DNA from: Cytobacillus suaedae
GTDB lineage: Bacteria > Bacillota > Bacilli > Bacillales > Bacillaceae_L
Reading direction: 5' to 3'
Length of the DNA stretch: 64,000 bases
Assembly: GCA_014960805.1 (NCBI GenBank)
Contig: CP063163.1
Coordinates: 1,257,584 to 1,321,583, forward strand
The first letter of the stretch is position 1. The number at the start of each line of letters is the position of its first letter. A program made the position numbers and the translations under genes. The notes under the pieces were generated by a model. It did no database searches. It saw only the letters and a program-made list of their open reading frames with translations, and was not told where the DNA came from. Positions 52,144-60,392 of the stretch are shown piece by piece.

Positions 52144-52317
52144 ATGTTAAAGAAACTGTTAAAGATGTTTTTAAAGCAGCAATTATCTAAAACTAAGCAC
52201 CATAAGTACTCTAGCAGTGATTATAAAAAAATGAAACACTTCGGTAATCCTTCAAAATACGGTCACCAATACTATAAGAAAAAAGGCAAATTTAAATTTA
52301 GTTCGTTTAGTAGTTAA
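52144..52317 (+). CDS. 57-residue basic protein under the Mn2+ riboswitch
   Basis: ATG at 52144 follows GGGGGAG. The product is very basic and rich in K, Y, H and S (KTKHHKYSSSDYKKMKHFG, KYGHQYYKKKGKFKFSSF). It has no membrane helix. The first 17 residues could form an amphipathic helix. It is eight bases upstream of the kinase-like gene and shares its riboswitch. The tyrosines, serines and basic patches make it a possible substrate or partner of that kinase; this is inference. No family recognised. Confidence 0.7.
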   Translation: MLKKLLKMFLKQQLSKTKHHKYSSSDYKKMKHFGNPSKYGHQYYKKKGKFKFSSFSS

Positions 52318-52325
52318 GGAGAAGT

Positions 52326-53114
52326 ATGTTCATTGTTGATTTACTTGAAAGAACCTTACGTAAGGGTACAGTCTTAAAAGAAAGGTACCGAATCGACCGC
52401 TTTTTAGGCAAGGGGGGGTACGGTCTAGTGTACGTAGCCTTCGATATGGAAGTAGGTCAAGAAGTGATTGTTAAGCAGCTACGTAAGCGAAAATACCGAA
52501 CAGGATTAGTGACTTTTGAAAAAGAGGATAACATTCTGGAATTGTTTCAACATTCTTCTATACCTGTCTGTTATGAACGATTTCAAGAAGGTAAAAATCA
52601 TTTTCTAGTTATGGAGTGGATAAAGGGGAAGAATTTTGAACAGTTGATTTTCGAAGAAGGTTTGATGTTTACTGAACGAGAATCCTTTGAAATGTTATTA
52701 CAGGTACTTCAAGTTGTTAAGATGATACATGAAAAAGGAATTGTTCATCGTGATCTACGAATCCCTAATATTCTACTAAGAGCTAATGAGATTGTTATTA
52801 TTGATTTTGGGTTAGCAGGGTATATAAACGATGCTTCCGAGCAGGCTGTTATTAAGGTTGAAGAGGAAAGGCTATTTCGTGAAATTGCCTTTCGGTCTGA
52901 TATTTATGCTTTAGGTCATTTTGTGCTCTTTTTACTCTATTCAAGCTATGATATCAAGGGTAGAGAAAGAAGTTGGCTAGAGGAGCTCTCGTTAAGACCA
53001 ATGAGTTTAAAAATAGTGAAACGAATGCTTCAAATAGATAGTGGTTATCAAGATGTTGATCAATTAATTCAAGATGTATCTAAATTCGTAGAAAGCGTTC
53101 CTACTAATGAATAG
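52326..53114 (+). CDS. Ser/Thr protein kinase-like protein, YbdM-like
   Basis: A 262-residue Hanks-type kinase domain without a membrane segment. Glycine loop LGKGGYGLVYVAFD, lysine in VIVKQLRKRK, catalytic loop HRDLRIPNILL and DFGLAG metal-binding motif. The catalytic loop has RDLR-x-x-N where K normally follows the D-L (HRDLKPxN), so the Lys is Arg. The activation segment is short and no APE motif is evident. It resembles the short B. subtilis kinases YbdM/YrzF. It is controlled by a Mn2+ riboswitch, unusual for this family. Confidence 0.85.
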   Translation: MFIVDLLERTLRKGTVLKERYRIDRFLGKGGYGLVYVAFDMEVGQEVIVKQLRKRKYRTGLVTFEKEDNILELFQHSSIPVCYERFQEGKNHFLVMEWIKGKNFEQLIFEEGLMFTERESFEMLLQVLQVVKMIHEKGIVHRDLRIPNILLRANEIVIIDFGLAGYINDASEQAVIKVEEERLFREIAFRSDIYALGHFVLFLLYSSYDIKGRERSWLEELSLRPMSLKIVKRMLQIDSGYQDVDQLIQDVSKFVESVPTNE

Positions 53115-53131
53115 TAGGAGCGCTTTCTTTG
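53091..53131 (+). terminator. Terminator at the kinase stop codon
   Basis: GAAAGCG and CCTACTA pair with TAGTAGG and CGCTTTC, followed by T-rich sequence. The stop codon is in the stem. Confidence 0.88.
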
Positions 53132-53216
53132 TTTACTTAGCCTAGAAAGTAATTCGGTAATCAAAGTATATTTATGCTTTAACAAAGTATACTATACAAA
53201 AAAAGGATGGTGAAAT

Positions 53217-53708
53217 ATGTCGAATGAGCTAGCGGTAATAATAGCCATATGGGTCATTTTTCCAATTATCTTGTACTTTGCTGTTCCGCGTGAGCGTATT
53301 CGAGAAATGATAGCTGTCTTTTTGTTTTTTCAAATGTTAACTTGGTTGTTTAGTATTGTTATGACAAAGTTTGGAGTGTTAAGTGCTCCCATACGTGAGT
53401 TTCCAGAGGCAACTAAAATAAATTTTTCTTCTGAATATATTGTTTTTCCAACGGCAGCAGTATTTTTTCAGAGATGGTATCCAGAAAATGGTGGAAAAAT
53501 CAAAAAGGCAATTCATTATTTATACAGTGTAGGCGGAATCATACTATTTTTACTTATTATAGGGAGAACAACCGACTTAATGAACGCAAAACCCCAGACG
53601 AGTGCAATCAATTTTTTATTCGAACTTATGCTTTGTAGAAGTTATATAGTATGGATGTTAAAGGGTGAGCCATTTACTAAATCGTTAAAAAGGCATGATG
53701 TTGTATGA
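53217..53708 (+). CDS. CBO0543-like membrane protein, first of a pair
   Basis: A 163-residue protein with five helices. INFSSEYIVFPTAAVFFQRWYPENGGK is typical of the CBO0543-type family of Bacillus and Clostridium membrane proteins, whose function is unknown. AAGGATGG precedes the ATG. It overlaps its paralogue by four bases (ATGA). Confidence 0.75.
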   Translation: MSNELAVIIAIWVIFPIILYFAVPRERIREMIAVFLFFQMLTWLFSIVMTKFGVLSAPIREFPEATKINFSSEYIVFPTAAVFFQRWYPENGGKIKKAIHYLYSVGGIILFLLIIGRTTDLMNAKPQTSAINFLFELMLCRSYIVWMLKGEPFTKSLKRHDVV

Positions 53709-54169
53709 ATATAGAGTCGTTTATTGAACACTATGTTTGGATGATTACAGCCATTTCCTTATTTTTTATCCCTAAGGATTTTTATCGAAAAGCCAGTATT
53801 TCCTTTTTATTTATGCTTTTCGTTTCGTGGTTTCTAGGAATTCTTGTTGTAGAATACGATTTAATTGAGTACCCAGAAAGATTTTTAGCATCAGTTAACG
53901 AAACGAGTTTTACTTTTGAGTTCTTTGTGTTTCCGGTGATTGGGATTTTTTTCACTCTCTATTACCCTGCTGGCAAAAATGTATATAAAAAGGTTATATA
54001 TACTTCAGGTTTTACGTCGGCCATTATAATACCTGAAATATTCCTTGAAAAATACACAGATCTCATTAAATACGTCAATTGGACATGGTACTTATCGTGG
54101 ATAAGTGTATTTGCGACATTCTTGCTTTTGAGATTATTTTATATGTGGTATTTTAAGGATTGTTCATAA
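53705..54169 (+). CDS. CBO0543-like membrane protein, second of a pair
   Basis: A 154-residue paralogue of the preceding protein. Aligned landmarks: TSFTFEFFVFPVIGIFFTLYYPAGKN against the IVFPTAAVFFQRWYPENG of the first, and a similar helix pattern. The pair probably arose by tandem duplication and may form a heterodimer. Confidence 0.75.
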   Translation: MNIESFIEHYVWMITAISLFFIPKDFYRKASISFLFMLFVSWFLGILVVEYDLIEYPERFLASVNETSFTFEFFVFPVIGIFFTLYYPAGKNVYKKVIYTSGFTSAIIIPEIFLEKYTDLIKYVNWTWYLSWISVFATFLLLRLFYMWYFKDCS

Positions 54170-54191
54170 AAAGCCTTTAATATAAAAGCGA

Positions 54192-54226
54192 ATAGCCCTT
54201 CCAATTATGGGAGGGCTATCTTCTTT
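54192..54226. terminator. Bidirectional terminator
   Basis: ATAGCCCTTCC pairs with GGGAGGGCTAT, with a T-rich + side. It serves the membrane pair and the convergent DUF3231 gene. Confidence 0.85.
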
Positions 54227-55232
54227 TTGCTAGTGATTCACGGTCGGTAACCGTTGGAGGCTGCTCTAACCAGCCATTTTTTATTAGTAGATTAGCTCCG
54301 TCTTCCGCATATTGACCAATCTCGGCCATGAGTCTGACAAAGTGTGCTGATAGATCACGTCGTTGGCAAACAGATACTGCTGCTCCATAGTAACCCAATG
54401 CTACAGATATTAAAGAAACAATATGGAAAAGCATCAGTTTATCTGAAAAGGGTGGGGTTGTCGAAGCTGTAATCTCCGAAGAGATACTAGCTGGGATCGG
54501 TAAATGCTCGCTAGCAAGTATGGAACCTAACACCTCATTTTGCTTTTCACAAAGGGCTGCTCCTCGCAAAAAATAGTCTCGTATTTCTGCAGATACTGCA
54601 ACCTGACTAAATCCAAGTTCCAGGAGGACCTTGACAGCGTTCTTTTGCATGTTATAAAAGATTCCACTTAGCTCTATGGCATTTATTGGCCTTCTTTCTC
54701 CAAACCAACCATTCAAGAAACTTTGTTTTTTTACGAAGTCCACTTCTTCAGGGGGATTTATACTAGGAGGCCTAGTATAAACTCCTTTTTTTAACATAAT
54801 GTCCACGGTTTTATTGTACAAGTCCATCGTGCCTTGACTCATTTCGATGTAAAAGTTTCTAATATCCTCTCGTACAGAAGTACCGACACTCAGCGCATAG
54901 GCACTCATACCATGAAGAGTCATTGTCTGCATATAGATTAGCATGGATGTATCTGTGAAAAGAGGAGGAGCATTAAGGTTTACATCCGCCTTAGTGAAAC
55001 CTTGAGGTACAGGATACTTTTCCTGATTGAAAAAGCCTTTTAACTTTTTTAGATGATTTTCTGACATGGTTCTTGCTTTCTCTAATATATCTGTAATTTC
55101 TTGGTCCTGACAGTTTTTGATTGCATGAGAAAGAAAGTGAAAAGCCATGCTATCATTCATATACTGTGTCCAAAGATTAGCAAGTTCCGCTGACGTTAGT
55201 CTAACAGGTGGTCTCGTATCGATTGCAATCAC
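54216..55232 (-). CDS. DUF3231-family protein
   Basis: A 338-residue protein of two similar ferritin-like or CotF-like halves: LTSAELANLWTQYMNDSMAFHFLSH and later IELSGIFYNMQKNAVKVLLELGFSQ, each followed by EI(R)DY/ILEKAR and PIPASISSEITAS/PVPQGFTKADVNL stretches. This is the DUF3231 family, frequent in spore formers and possibly spore-associated. The GTG start at 55232 has no clear ribosome site, so the start is uncertain. Confidence 0.85.
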   Translation of the reverse strand: MIAIDTRPPVRLTSAELANLWTQYMNDSMAFHFLSHAIKNCQDQEITDILEKARTMSENHLKKLKGFFNQEKYPVPQGFTKADVNLNAPPLFTDTSMLIYMQTMTLHGMSAYALSVGTSVREDIRNFYIEMSQGTMDLYNKTVDIMLKKGVYTRPPSINPPEEVDFVKKQSFLNGWFGERRPINAIELSGIFYNMQKNAVKVLLELGFSQVAVSAEIRDYFLRGAALCEKQNEVLGSILASEHLPIPASISSEITASTTPPFSDKLMLFHIVSLISVALGYYGAAVSVCQRRDLSAHFVRLMAEIGQYAEDGANLLIKNGWLEQPPTVTDRESLAKRR

Positions 55233-55412
55233 CCCAAATAGTGTTAATACAGAAAATAAACTCCTAAGTACTCCTGTTATTTTAGGTAATTATAGAAAAT
55301 ATATGTATGTGCTGAAATATAATAATGATAAAATGAAAATGAATGATAAACCATAAAAAACAATAAGACCATAGTGAGGTCGAAAAATAGACATAAAATA
55401 ATTTATAAAAAA

Positions 55413-55430
55413 TACTTGCATAAACAAGTA
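55413..55430 (+). promoter_or_regulatory. Autoregulatory MarR operator
   Basis: TACTTG (55413-55418) and CAAGTA (55425-55430) form an imperfect palindrome. It overlaps the -35 of a promoter whose -10 is TATACT (55437-55442). It is a half-worn copy of the perfect site at 55914. Confidence 0.7.
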
Positions 55431-55461
55431 TCGCATTATACTATTAGAAATGAGGGTGAAA

Positions 55462-55896
55462 ATGGAGGAATATCGTTTAGACCATTCTCTCGGTTACAAG
55501 CTTTTCCATGCTTCACGTCTGATGTCGAATCGACTGAATCAGAATTTTAAAGAGCAGGGTTATCCTGTTACATATGAACAATGGCAAATATTAAGTAGGT
55601 TATACGATGAAGATGGGCAAACACAGAATCAGTTAGCCCTTCTAAATGAAAGGGACCAGCCAAGTGTTTCGAGATTAATTGATAATATGATCAAACGAAA
55701 CTTGGTAAAAAGAGTGCCTCATTCAGAAGATAAAAGAATTAATCTCATCTATTTAACTGATGAAAGTAAGAAGATCCAAGTTGCTCTTGAAGGGCTTGCT
55801 AAAAAAACCATTGCAGAAGCTTCAAATGGAGTGGCAGAGGAAGATTTAGAGAACTGTTTAAAAATACTTGATACCATAAGAAAAAATTTAAAATAG
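55462..55896 (+). CDS. MarR-family regulator
   Basis: ATG at 55462 behind GAGGGTG is the start. The 144-residue regulator has the MarR winged helix: LGYKLFHASRLMSNRLNQNF, VTYEQWQILSRLYDEDGQTQ, LNERDQPSVSRLIDNMIKR and VKRVPHSEDKRINLIYLTDE as the wing. Matching palindromes lie before it and after it, so it probably represses itself and the iron-uptake operon. No cysteine-based redox switch is seen. Confidence 0.9.
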   Translation: MEEYRLDHSLGYKLFHASRLMSNRLNQNFKEQGYPVTYEQWQILSRLYDEDGQTQNQLALLNERDQPSVSRLIDNMIKRNLVKRVPHSEDKRINLIYLTDESKKIQVALEGLAKKTIAEASNGVAEEDLENCLKILDTIRKNLK

Positions 55897-55913
55897 TTCT
55901 TTTTTTGCATAAG

Positions 55914-55931
55914 TACTTGTTTAAACAAGTA
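55914..55931 (+). promoter_or_regulatory. Perfect MarR-type operator before the siderophore operon
   Basis: TACTTGTTTAAACAAGTA is an 18-bp perfect palindrome. Its outer half-sites (TACTTG/CAAGTA) are those of the site at 55413. Confidence 0.75.
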
Positions 55932-55965
55932 TTTATATAAAAAAAGAAATTTTTTTCTTGGCATA

Positions 55966-55985
55966 TGATAATGATAATCATTAAT
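55966..55985 (+). promoter_or_regulatory. Fur box 1
   Basis: TGATAATGATAATCATTAAT matches the Fur consensus GATAATGATAATCATTATC at 17 of 19 positions. It is 35 bp downstream of the MarR palindrome. Confidence 0.9.
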
Positions 55986-55999
55986 AAATACCTTAAGGA

Positions 56000-56029
56000 A
56001 ATGGCAAAGAAATAAGCCATCTTTTTTTA
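56000..56029 (+). terminator. Weak terminator between the two Fur boxes
   Basis: ATGGC pairs with GCCAT around a 10-base loop, followed by a T7 tract. It would end a transcript starting at Fur box 1 or upstream. Confidence 0.5.
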
Positions 56030-56036
56030 AGAGTTT

Positions 56037-56056
56037 AATTGATAATGATTATCTTT
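56037..56056 (+). promoter_or_regulatory. Fur box 2
   Basis: A TGATAATGATTATC core lies 37 bp before the first permease start. It fits the 7-1-7 Fur site model. Confidence 0.75.
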
Positions 56057-56092
56057 ATCTGAATACACCTCTAGAAAGGTTTGTCAGATTCT

Positions 56093-57043
56093 ATGAAGCT
56101 ACGATACTTACTTATTGCATTATTCATACTCTCCATTGCCTCCCTATTTATCGGGGTGAAGGATGTGTCACCACTTGATCTCTTTTCATTAACTGAAGAT
56201 CAGTTACAGATTCTTTTAGTCAGTCGTTTACCAAGATTGATTAGTATTATCATAGCTGGGCTAAGTATGAGTATTGTTGGTTTAATCATGCAGCAGCTAA
56301 CAAGAAACAAATTTGTTTCACCAACAACGGCAGGTACGATGGACTCTGCCAGGTTAGGAATACTAGTTGCATTAATGTTATTTACATCAGCAAGCCCGAT
56401 TGAGAAGATGCTCGTTGCCTTTGTATTTGCCTTACTAGGAACCTTTATATTCATTAAGATATTAGATAAGGTCAAGTTCAAGGATGCTATTTTTATTCCA
56501 CTGGTAGGTTTAATGTTTGGTAATATCATAAGCTCTATCACGACATTTTTTGCTTATAAAAATGATTTAATTCAAAACATGTCATCATGGTTACAAGGGA
56601 ATTTCTCAATGAGCATTCAGGGTAGATATGAGTTACTTTACATAAGTATCCCACTTGTTATCATTGCTTACCTTTATGCAAACAAGTTTACGATTGCGGG
56701 TATGGGTGAGGAGTTTGCCATTAACTTAGGTCTAAATCACAAACAAGTAGTTAATATTGGTCTTGTAATATCAGCACTTGTTACCACAGTTGTCCTCCTA
56801 ACGGTAGGGATGATTCCTTTCTTAGGATTAATCATTCCAAACATTGTCACCATTTATCAAGGAGATCATTTAAAGAAAAGTCTTTCTCACACCGCAGTAC
56901 TAGGAGCCGTCTTCGTTCTAGCCTGTGACATTTTGGGACGTATCATAATCTATCCATATGAAATTCCGATTGGAGTTACAGTCGGTGTTATCGGAAGCGG
57001 AATATTTCTTTACTTACTTTTGAGGAGAAAGGCACATGAGTAA
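56093..57043 (+). CDS. yclN: Petrobactin-type ABC permease, YclN-like
   Basis: ATG at 56093 is preferred to the TTG at 56081, which abuts the AAAGG site. The 316-residue FecCD permease has about nine helices, with SRLPRLISIIIAGLSMSIVGLIMQ and GMIPFLGLIIPNIV as family marks. The sequence and operon order (permease, permease, ATPase, binding protein) match B. subtilis yclNOPQ, which imports petrobactin and its precursors. Fur boxes upstream indicate iron control. Confidence 0.9.
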   Translation: MKLRYLLIALFILSIASLFIGVKDVSPLDLFSLTEDQLQILLVSRLPRLISIIIAGLSMSIVGLIMQQLTRNKFVSPTTAGTMDSARLGILVALMLFTSASPIEKMLVAFVFALLGTFIFIKILDKVKFKDAIFIPLVGLMFGNIISSITTFFAYKNDLIQNMSSWLQGNFSMSIQGRYELLYISIPLVIIAYLYANKFTIAGMGEEFAINLGLNHKQVVNIGLVISALVTTVVLLTVGMIPFLGLIIPNIVTIYQGDHLKKSLSHTAVLGAVFVLACDILGRIIIYPYEIPIGVTVGVIGSGIFLYLLLRRKAHE

Positions 57044-57986
57044 TAATCTGAAGCTAATTATTTTGTCCGTGATTTCAATTATATTAATTTCCATCTTTAT
57101 GTTTATAGATGCTGGTGGAAACTGGGAGTATGTTTTACCAAGAAGAGGGAAGAAGATTCTAGCGATTGCTGTTACAGGTGGAGTTATCGCATTTTCAACC
57201 ATCATTTTTCAAACCATTACAAATAACAGAATTTTAACTCCAAGTATTATCGGTCTTGATTCACTTTACTTGTTAATTCAGACCTTTATCATTTTCGTCT
57301 TTGGCTCAATGAGTTCAACTGCAACGGATAAAAATCTTAATTTTGTATTATCTGTTGGCCTTATGATTCTTTTCGCTGCGGTGTTATATAAGTTCCTTTT
57401 TAAAAGAGAAGGACAAAACATTTATTTCTTACTACTGGTCGGGATTATTCTTGGGACTTTCTTTGGAAGTATCTCTGATTTCATGCAGGTCTTAATTGAT
57501 CCGAATGAGTTTATGATTGTTCAAGACCGAATGTTTGCAAGTTTTAACAATGTAAATACGGATGTCCTATTAATCTCTTGTATTCTTGTTTCGTTAACAG
57601 TCCTTTATTTTATAAGATTTACAAAGTACTTGGATGTAATTTCCTTAGGGAAAGAACATGCAATTAACCTCGGTGTAAATTATGACGCGGTAGTTAAAAG
57701 ATTACTTATTGTTGTGGCTATCCTGATTTCAGTTGCGACGGCACTTGTTGGTCCAATTACTTTCTTAGGACTGCTAGTAGCAAACGTAGCACATGAATTT
57801 TTCAAAACCTATAAACATCAGTATTTAATCTTTGGCTCTGTTTTAATAAGTATCATTGCCTTAGTAGGTGGGCAACTCATTGTAGAAAGAGTGTTTACAT
57901 TTTCAACAACCTTAAGTGTCATCATCAATTTTGTCGGTGGAGTGTACTTTATCTATCTTCTGTTAAAGGGGAATAAATCATGGTAA
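57036..57986 (+). CDS. yclO: Petrobactin-type ABC permease, YclO-like
   Basis: A 316-residue FecCD permease that overlaps yclN by eight bases. Marks: RRGKKILAIAVTGGVIAFSTIIFQTITNNRILTPSIIGLD, and VGPITFLGLLVANVAHEFF for the ATPase coupling loop. It forms a heterodimeric channel with YclN in the membrane. Confidence 0.9.
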   Translation: MSNNLKLIILSVISIILISIFMFIDAGGNWEYVLPRRGKKILAIAVTGGVIAFSTIIFQTITNNRILTPSIIGLDSLYLLIQTFIIFVFGSMSSTATDKNLNFVLSVGLMILFAAVLYKFLFKREGQNIYFLLLVGIILGTFFGSISDFMQVLIDPNEFMIVQDRMFASFNNVNTDVLLISCILVSLTVLYFIRFTKYLDVISLGKEHAINLGVNYDAVVKRLLIVVAILISVATALVGPITFLGLLVANVAHEFFKTYKHQYLIFGSVLISIIALVGGQLIVERVFTFSTTLSVIINFVGGVYFIYLLLKGNKSW

Positions 57987-58738
57987 ATGTAAAAAGTGTT
58001 TTTAAGAAATATGGGAGTAAAAATGTAGTTGAAGATGTTTCTGTTAACATTCAAAAAGGAAAAATCACCTCGTTTATTGGCCCAAACGGGGCCGGGAAAA
58101 GTACGCTGCTTTCAATGATTAGCCGGCTTATCCCAATTGATAGTGGAGAGGTATTCATTGATGATAAAGACCTTACGAAATCAAAAAGTAATGACTTAGC
58201 AAAGAAGATCTCGATTCTAAAGCAATCGAACAATGTGAATCTACGTTTAACAGTAAGAGAACTTGTGAGCTTCGGGCGCTTTCCTTATTCGCAAGGAAGG
58301 TTAACTAGAGAGGATTGGAAGTTTGTTGACGAAGCCATTGATTACATGGAATTAGCGGATATGCAGGATAAGTTCCTAGACCAATTGAGTGGTGGTCAAA
58401 AACAAAGGGCATTTATCGCCATGGTTATTGCGCAAGATACGGATTACATTTTACTAGATGAACCACTAAATAACCTTGATATGAAGCACTCTGTACAGAT
58501 CATGAAGGTGCTAAGAAGATTAGTAGATGAACTTGGGAAAACAGTGGTAATTGTTATCCATGATATCAACTTTGCTTCCTGCTATTCCGATTATATTGTT
58601 GCTCTAAAGGATGGGAAGGTTGTTAAAGAAGGCAAGACAGACGAAATTATTAACCGTGGTGTTTTAAAGGACATTTATGATATGGATATTGAAATCCAAT
58701 GCATTAATGAAAACAAGATTTGTGTGTATTTTTCTTAA
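57980..58738 (+). CDS. yclP: Siderophore ABC ATPase, YclP-like
   Basis: A 252-residue ATPase of the FepC type: Walker A GPNGAGKST, Q-loop ILKQSNNVNLRLTVRELV, signature LSGGQKQRA, Walker B YILLDEPLNNLD and switch VIHD. It powers uptake through YclNO. It overlaps yclO by seven bases. Confidence 0.92.
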   Translation: MVNVKSVFKKYGSKNVVEDVSVNIQKGKITSFIGPNGAGKSTLLSMISRLIPIDSGEVFIDDKDLTKSKSNDLAKKISILKQSNNVNLRLTVRELVSFGRFPYSQGRLTREDWKFVDEAIDYMELADMQDKFLDQLSGGQKQRAFIAMVIAQDTDYILLDEPLNNLDMKHSVQIMKVLRRLVDELGKTVVIVIHDINFASCYSDYIVALKDGKVVKEGKTDEIINRGVLKDIYDMDIEIQCINENKICVYFS

Positions 58739-58793
58739 AATGATTTAACTTACTTTGATGTCGAACCAAAAAAATTCTCAAAAAAAAGACCCA

Positions 58794-58827
58794 CTAATCT
58801 GAAATCTGCCAATTTCAAAGAGATTAG
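58794..58827 (+). promoter_or_regulatory. Intercistronic hairpin before the binding-protein gene
   Basis: CTAATCT pairs with AGATTAG and inside it TGAAAT with ATTTCA. No T run follows. Such a hairpin may protect the binding-protein mRNA so that this subunit is made in excess. Confidence 0.55.
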
Positions 58828-58954
58828 AAGGCCCTTACAAATCTAACTTTACAAGAAAAGGCTGTTGCTAGCAACTATAGAGTGAGTATTTTAAAAGGGA
58901 GCGACATCAAACTAATTTTAAATAAAAAATATATTCATTTAGGAGTGTTATGAC

Positions 58955-59926
58955 ATGAAAAAAGTAGTTTTGGTTATGCTTGTATTATTTTTTGCACTAT
59001 TCACTGCAGCTTGCGGTGGAGCAGAGGAAACATTAACATCGAACGAAGAAACACAAACAGGTTCAACAACTGATTCAGCAAAAGAGGAGCTAAAAGAATT
59101 AACGCTTACTCACCAATTAGGTGAAACAGTTGTTACAACAAATCCATCTAAGGTTGTTGTATTTGATTTTGGTGTGTTAGATTCACTAGACAAATTAGGT
59201 GTAGAAGTGACTGGTGTACCACAAGCCAATATCCCAGCTTACTTAGAAAAATATAAAGACGCAAAGTATGAAAATGTTGGTAGTTTAAAAGAACCAGATT
59301 TTGAAAAAATTGCTTCTCTTAATCCAGATCTAATCATCATTTCGGGAAGACAACAAGAAGCTTATGCAGAGTTATCTAAAATTGGTCCAACAATTTTCAT
59401 GGGACTTGATACATCAAGATATATGGAATCTTTTGCTGAAAATATGACTAGATTAGGTGAAATTTTTGGGAAAGAAGAAGAAGTGAAGGCTGAATTAGCT
59501 ACGATTGAAGCAGATATTAATTCACTAAATGAAAAAGCAACAGCTGCAGGTAAGGGACTAATTGTATTAGCAAATGAAGGGAATATCAGTGCTTATGGTG
59601 CAGGTTCTCGTTTTGGAATTCTTCACGATGTATTTGGTTTTGCTGCTGCAGATGAGAATATCGAAGTATCAACACATGGTCAAAACGTATCCTTTGAATA
59701 TATCGTTGAAAAAGATCCAGATTTCTTATTTGTTATTGACCGTGGTGCAGCTGTAAATGGTCAATCATCTGCGAAAACATTGATTGAAAACAGCTTAACA
59801 GAAAACACAAAAGCATTTAAAGAAGGAAACATTGTATACTTAGATCCAAACTTCTGGTACTTATCTGGTGGAGGATTGGTTTCTGTTTCTGAAATGATTA
59901 AGGAAATTAGTGCAGTTCTAGAATAG
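58955..59926 (+). CDS. yclQ: Petrobactin-binding lipoprotein, YclQ-like
   Basis: A 323-residue lipoprotein with signal and lipobox (FTAAC), an acidic linker and the class III binding fold (PeripBP_2): TNPSKVVVFDFGVLDSLDKL, NVGSLKEPDFEKIASLNPDLIIIS, FLFVIDRGAAVNGQSSAKTLIE. It captures ferric petrobactin outside the membrane. The longer gap and hairpin before it suggest separate control of its level. Confidence 0.9.
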   Translation: MKKVVLVMLVLFFALFTAACGGAEETLTSNEETQTGSTTDSAKEELKELTLTHQLGETVVTTNPSKVVVFDFGVLDSLDKLGVEVTGVPQANIPAYLEKYKDAKYENVGSLKEPDFEKIASLNPDLIIISGRQQEAYAELSKIGPTIFMGLDTSRYMESFAENMTRLGEIFGKEEEVKAELATIEADINSLNEKATAAGKGLIVLANEGNISAYGAGSRFGILHDVFGFAAADENIEVSTHGQNVSFEYIVEKDPDFLFVIDRGAAVNGQSSAKTLIENSLTENTKAFKEGNIVYLDPNFWYLSGGGLVSVSEMIKEISAVLE

Positions 59927-59953
59927 TAGATTCGTGGAAGGAGGTACTTGATT

Positions 59954-60277
59954 ATGTTTGTTCAATTGAGAAAAACAGTGGTAAAAGAAGGCTATTCTGA
60001 TAAAGTTGTTCAGCGCTTTAGTGGCGAGGGAATTATCGAAAAGCAAGAAGGCTTTATTGATTTATCAGTGATGGTAAAAAAGGTTAGTCGTGGCGATGAA
60101 GAAGTCGTTGTAATGATCCGTTGGGAGTCTGAAGACCTTTGGAAACAATGGGAAAAAAGCGATGCTCATATTGCAGGTCATAAAGCAAAGCTTGGCCAGC
60201 CAAAACCAGACTATGTTATTAGTTCTGAAGGCGAAAAATATGAAGTTGTGGCTGTAAAGGGACCAGTTGGGAAATAG
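59954..60277 (+). CDS. hmoA: HmoA-type heme-degrading monooxygenase
   Basis: ATG at 59954 is nine bases after GGAGG; the TTG at 59948 is too close. The 107-residue ABM-fold protein starts MFVQLRKTVVKEGYSDKVVQ and has the WESEDLWKQWEKSDAHIAGH stretch with the heme-ligand-type His. HmoA of B. subtilis opens the heme ring to release iron. Its place at the end of the petrobactin operon fits a shared iron-starvation regulon. Confidence 0.87.
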   Translation: MFVQLRKTVVKEGYSDKVVQRFSGEGIIEKQEGFIDLSVMVKKVSRGDEEVVVMIRWESEDLWKQWEKSDAHIAGHKAKLGQPKPDYVISSEGEKYEVVAVKGPVGK

Positions 60278-60285
60278 TAGATTGT

Positions 60286-60326
60286 AAGGGTATTAAGCAT
60301 AGGTGCTTAATGCCCTTTTGTTTTTT
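60286..60326 (+). terminator. Terminator of the petrobactin/heme operon
   Basis: AAGGGTATTAAGCA pairs with TGCTTAATGCCCTT, followed by TTGTTTTTT. Confidence 0.9.
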
Positions 60327-60392
60327 GGGATATTTTAGTAGAATGGTAGTAGGTACATTGGATAAATAGAACGTGAGAGGAAACTTGATAAA

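Noticed and set aside
55799-56020. Minus-strand ORFs over the MarR-Fur region
   Set aside because: They are antisense to regulatory sites, phenylalanine-rich from poly-A tracts, and lack ribosome sites.
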